From NCBI GenBank assembly GCA_015179045.1, contig WHUZ01000062.1:186001-250000 (forward strand): 64,000 nt of DNA, in the 5' to 3' direction. A program made the translations under genes and the position numbers. Positions 61,922-64,000 of the stretch are shown here, one piece after another. Position 1 is the first letter of the stretch, and the number at the start of each line of letters is the position of its first letter. The notes beneath the pieces are model-generated. The model saw only the letters and a program-made list of their open reading frames with translations. It did not search any database and was not told the DNA's origin. The stretch comes from Kalaharituber pfeilii (Eukaryota > Ascomycota > Pezizomycetes > Pezizales > Pezizaceae).

Positions 61922-64000
61922 GCAGTCATTCATCGCTAGGCATGCGTAGGCACCTCCGGGCATCATCCTTAAGATTCCATGAGGTACCAGGTTTCCGCAG
62001 CCTATTGACAACGATTTAGGTAGAAAATTCACACCTGTGGAGTTTCCCAATAGTTGAAGGAGGGCAATGGCCTACAGAGTACTTTACTGCGTCTTGAGCA
62101 ACTGTTGGCAAGGTGCGTACTGGACTATTCCAATTACGTTCTCCCCTAACAAAGAGAGCCTCTGCAACCAGACTAGAGAGCCTCATTCAGTTACTAGAAC
62201 AGAAACGGTATAGTATGTGCGAGTGTCTGGATATGTAGTGCAGTTCATCAAATGACGGAGCGGAGATCAGCGTAAAGCTGCATTGCTGACGCAGGGGTGT
62301 GCTTAGCCTCACCCTGCTATTAGTACCGTACACATGCTGAAGGAATCACGACGCTTTCGAGCGGAAGGAATTGATAAACTCAAATTGAAAAAGATAACCT
62401 GAAGTACGTACAGGACCCATGACTTATATGCCCCTTGCAACGGCCTCACACTTCTCCGAGGATATAGACAACGCCACAGGAAAATCTCTTACAACGCTAC
62501 AGTCAATCCGTCTGCCCAGCATTCCTTCGTCCATAAGCGCCAGGATTATCCTGTCGGTTTAACACATGCAACAACAGTCCACGACTCGAAATTCACGGTT
62601 TTACTCGAACGTGGATTACGGTGTAAAAGGAGCCCCAAATCTGCGATCCTTAAGGGTGTCACTGCCATTATAGCGACCGTAGCTACGTAGCAAGAAACTG
62701 ACTGCAGAAAAGTACTTTCATTACCCTACCGGACGTAAAATCTACATTTTTCTATCCGCTTGGTTAGTACCGATACTGAAAACTGCAGTAGTTGCCAAAA
62801 TTAGCGCAGCGCCCTATTGAAAGACCGCTTTCGCGATCCATTGGCCGGCTTCCCCGCTTTCACCATCCCGTTGACCTAAGTTTCCGGGATTCCCACTGGT
62901 GAACAGCGGCTCAAGATGCCTTGACGTCGCGAACTAGGCAGTTAATTAAATGACACCTGTACAGACGCCTTTCCTCCATGCCAGGGGAAGCTAGATATGT
63001 TACGACAAATGGAGGACAGTTTTATTCGACTCGCTTGTTGATCTTGGGAGTTCTAGAGATTCTAATTACATGAATTCAGCTGTCCTTTTTATTGTGAGAA
63101 GATGTCTAAGATGGTTACGGATGTATGTGTATAAACCCAGTATCTTTCATCCCCCCGCACTGCAACTTTCCCTTCCCTTACACTACCAGTTTTCCCTCCC
63201 CTACATCACCAGCTTTTACTCATTTCCTTCTGGCATACCCCCTTGGCCCAGTACCGTATATCATATCCTGTTAGAGGTTAACTTCTAAAAGCCTCGACGT
63301 GAAATCCGACCGTTCCAATTGCGGAAACTCTTCTGTCAACCACTAACCAAAAAGTGTCACCGGAAGTGTAAGGACAGAAAGGAAAAGGTTTTGGTCGCAA
63401 GAGAAAGGATAAATGTAGTCTAATATAAGCGTATATTGTGTGATGATAAAGAAGAAAGAGAAAGAGAGAAGAACAGGAACTGCCGGAACCCCATAGGCAC
63501 CCCCACAGCTCCCACCCAATGACCATGTACCTTATCCGGTAACTACTATATATATATCTGGTCAAACTGATCAAAACGGTATGCGATTACGAGGGAGCGA
63601 CTAGGAGGTTGCAATTGGTGGTCTTTAGGAAAGCCATCAGGTTGGTCTTTAGGAGCATAAGATGCTGCATAACTGGCCAAGCAGATCCCGGGTATAGCAA
63701 CAAGTAGCAATGCAGCATGGCAGGGAAAATCGAACAGAAGCCTTCAGAAGTTCTATATTTAATTTACATACAAAATCCTCTACTGATTGAATTAATAAGG
63801 TTCCGCATCCACACACGTAGTATCATATTCTGACTCGCTCACCTCGTGCAGTCGCTTTATTCCGAATGTCACTAGGACTGCCGAAGTAGTCTTTTCGGGT
63901 TCCTCATCGCTTCACATTCCGTTATTCACGTAGAGTAAGTATGGTTGACATTAGCCGGAAAGCAAAATTGGCTATGCAGACGTTGCATAGCGCTCCTGAA
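61922..64000. other. Terminal region, no gene seen
   Basis: I find no frame with recognisable protein features, no LINE tail and no TIR element. It may be intergenic or an old repeat beyond recognition by eye. Confidence 0.5.

Overview
The window looks like nuclear DNA of a filamentous ascomycete fungus rich in transposable elements. The reasons are: short spliceosomal introns (48-92 nt, CTAAC-type branch sites) in all spliced genes seen; Tad1-like LINE retrotransposons with C-terminal RNase H; hAT, Mutator-like and Tc1/mariner elements; solo LTRs; and fungal-type host genes (kinase-ankyrin, BTB, an ISG12/IFI6-like protein). I saw no rRNA, CRISPR array, bacterial operon or convincing tRNA. 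I cannot name the species.

Layout. 1-2.2 kb: 5'-truncated LINE copies (family A). 2.45-8.9 kb: first copy of a segmental duplication carrying a kinase-Sel1-ankyrin gene. 8.9-20.9 kb: a retroelement pile-up of LINE families A, B and C, two MITEs and a GC-rich ankyrin-like remnant. 20.9-27.6 kb: second copy of the duplication, with an intact spliced kinase-ankyrin gene of about 1282 aa. 27.6-38.5 kb: minisatellites, a Tc1/mariner element, a solo LTR, a Mutator-like element with a two-exon gene, a 1.3 kb palindromic hAT derivative and a second Mutator-like element full of nested insertions. 38.8-43.3 kb: host genes (BTB protein with a frameshift; conserved fungal protein of unknown function). 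43.6-47.9 kb: a nested stack of LTR, fold-back, hAT and LINE insertions. 48-51.9 kb: decayed hAT, LINE and DDE-transposase pieces. 51.97-54.1 kb: a multi-pass membrane protein gene. 54.3-57.8 kb: a hAT element, an LTR and two minisatellites. 59.8-60.2 kb: an ISG12-like gene. 60.5-61.2 kb: a LINE reverse-transcriptase remnant. 61.9-64 kb: nothing recognisable.

Main biological points. (1) Two LINE lineages each mark their 3' ends with a conserved tail: families A and C end in a CGGGGTTACGTGA-type sequence, and family B ends in a CTCGCC..GCCC..GGGC..GCGAG stem-loop followed by TAATGATATA. Many insertions consist only of this tail (about 17-45 nt) plus poly(A), flanked by clear target-site duplications. 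(2) Two DNA-transposon derivatives keep coding sequence only for the N-terminal DNA-binding part of a transposase (FAR1-like in one Mutator-like element, BED-like in the palindromic hAT). (3) The two kinase-ankyrin paralogues differ by a one-base frameshift, a 66-base ankyrin-region length change and a retroelement inside the intron, so each copy is an empty-site control for the other. Coordinates, splice sites and duplications were read by eye; no database search was possible.
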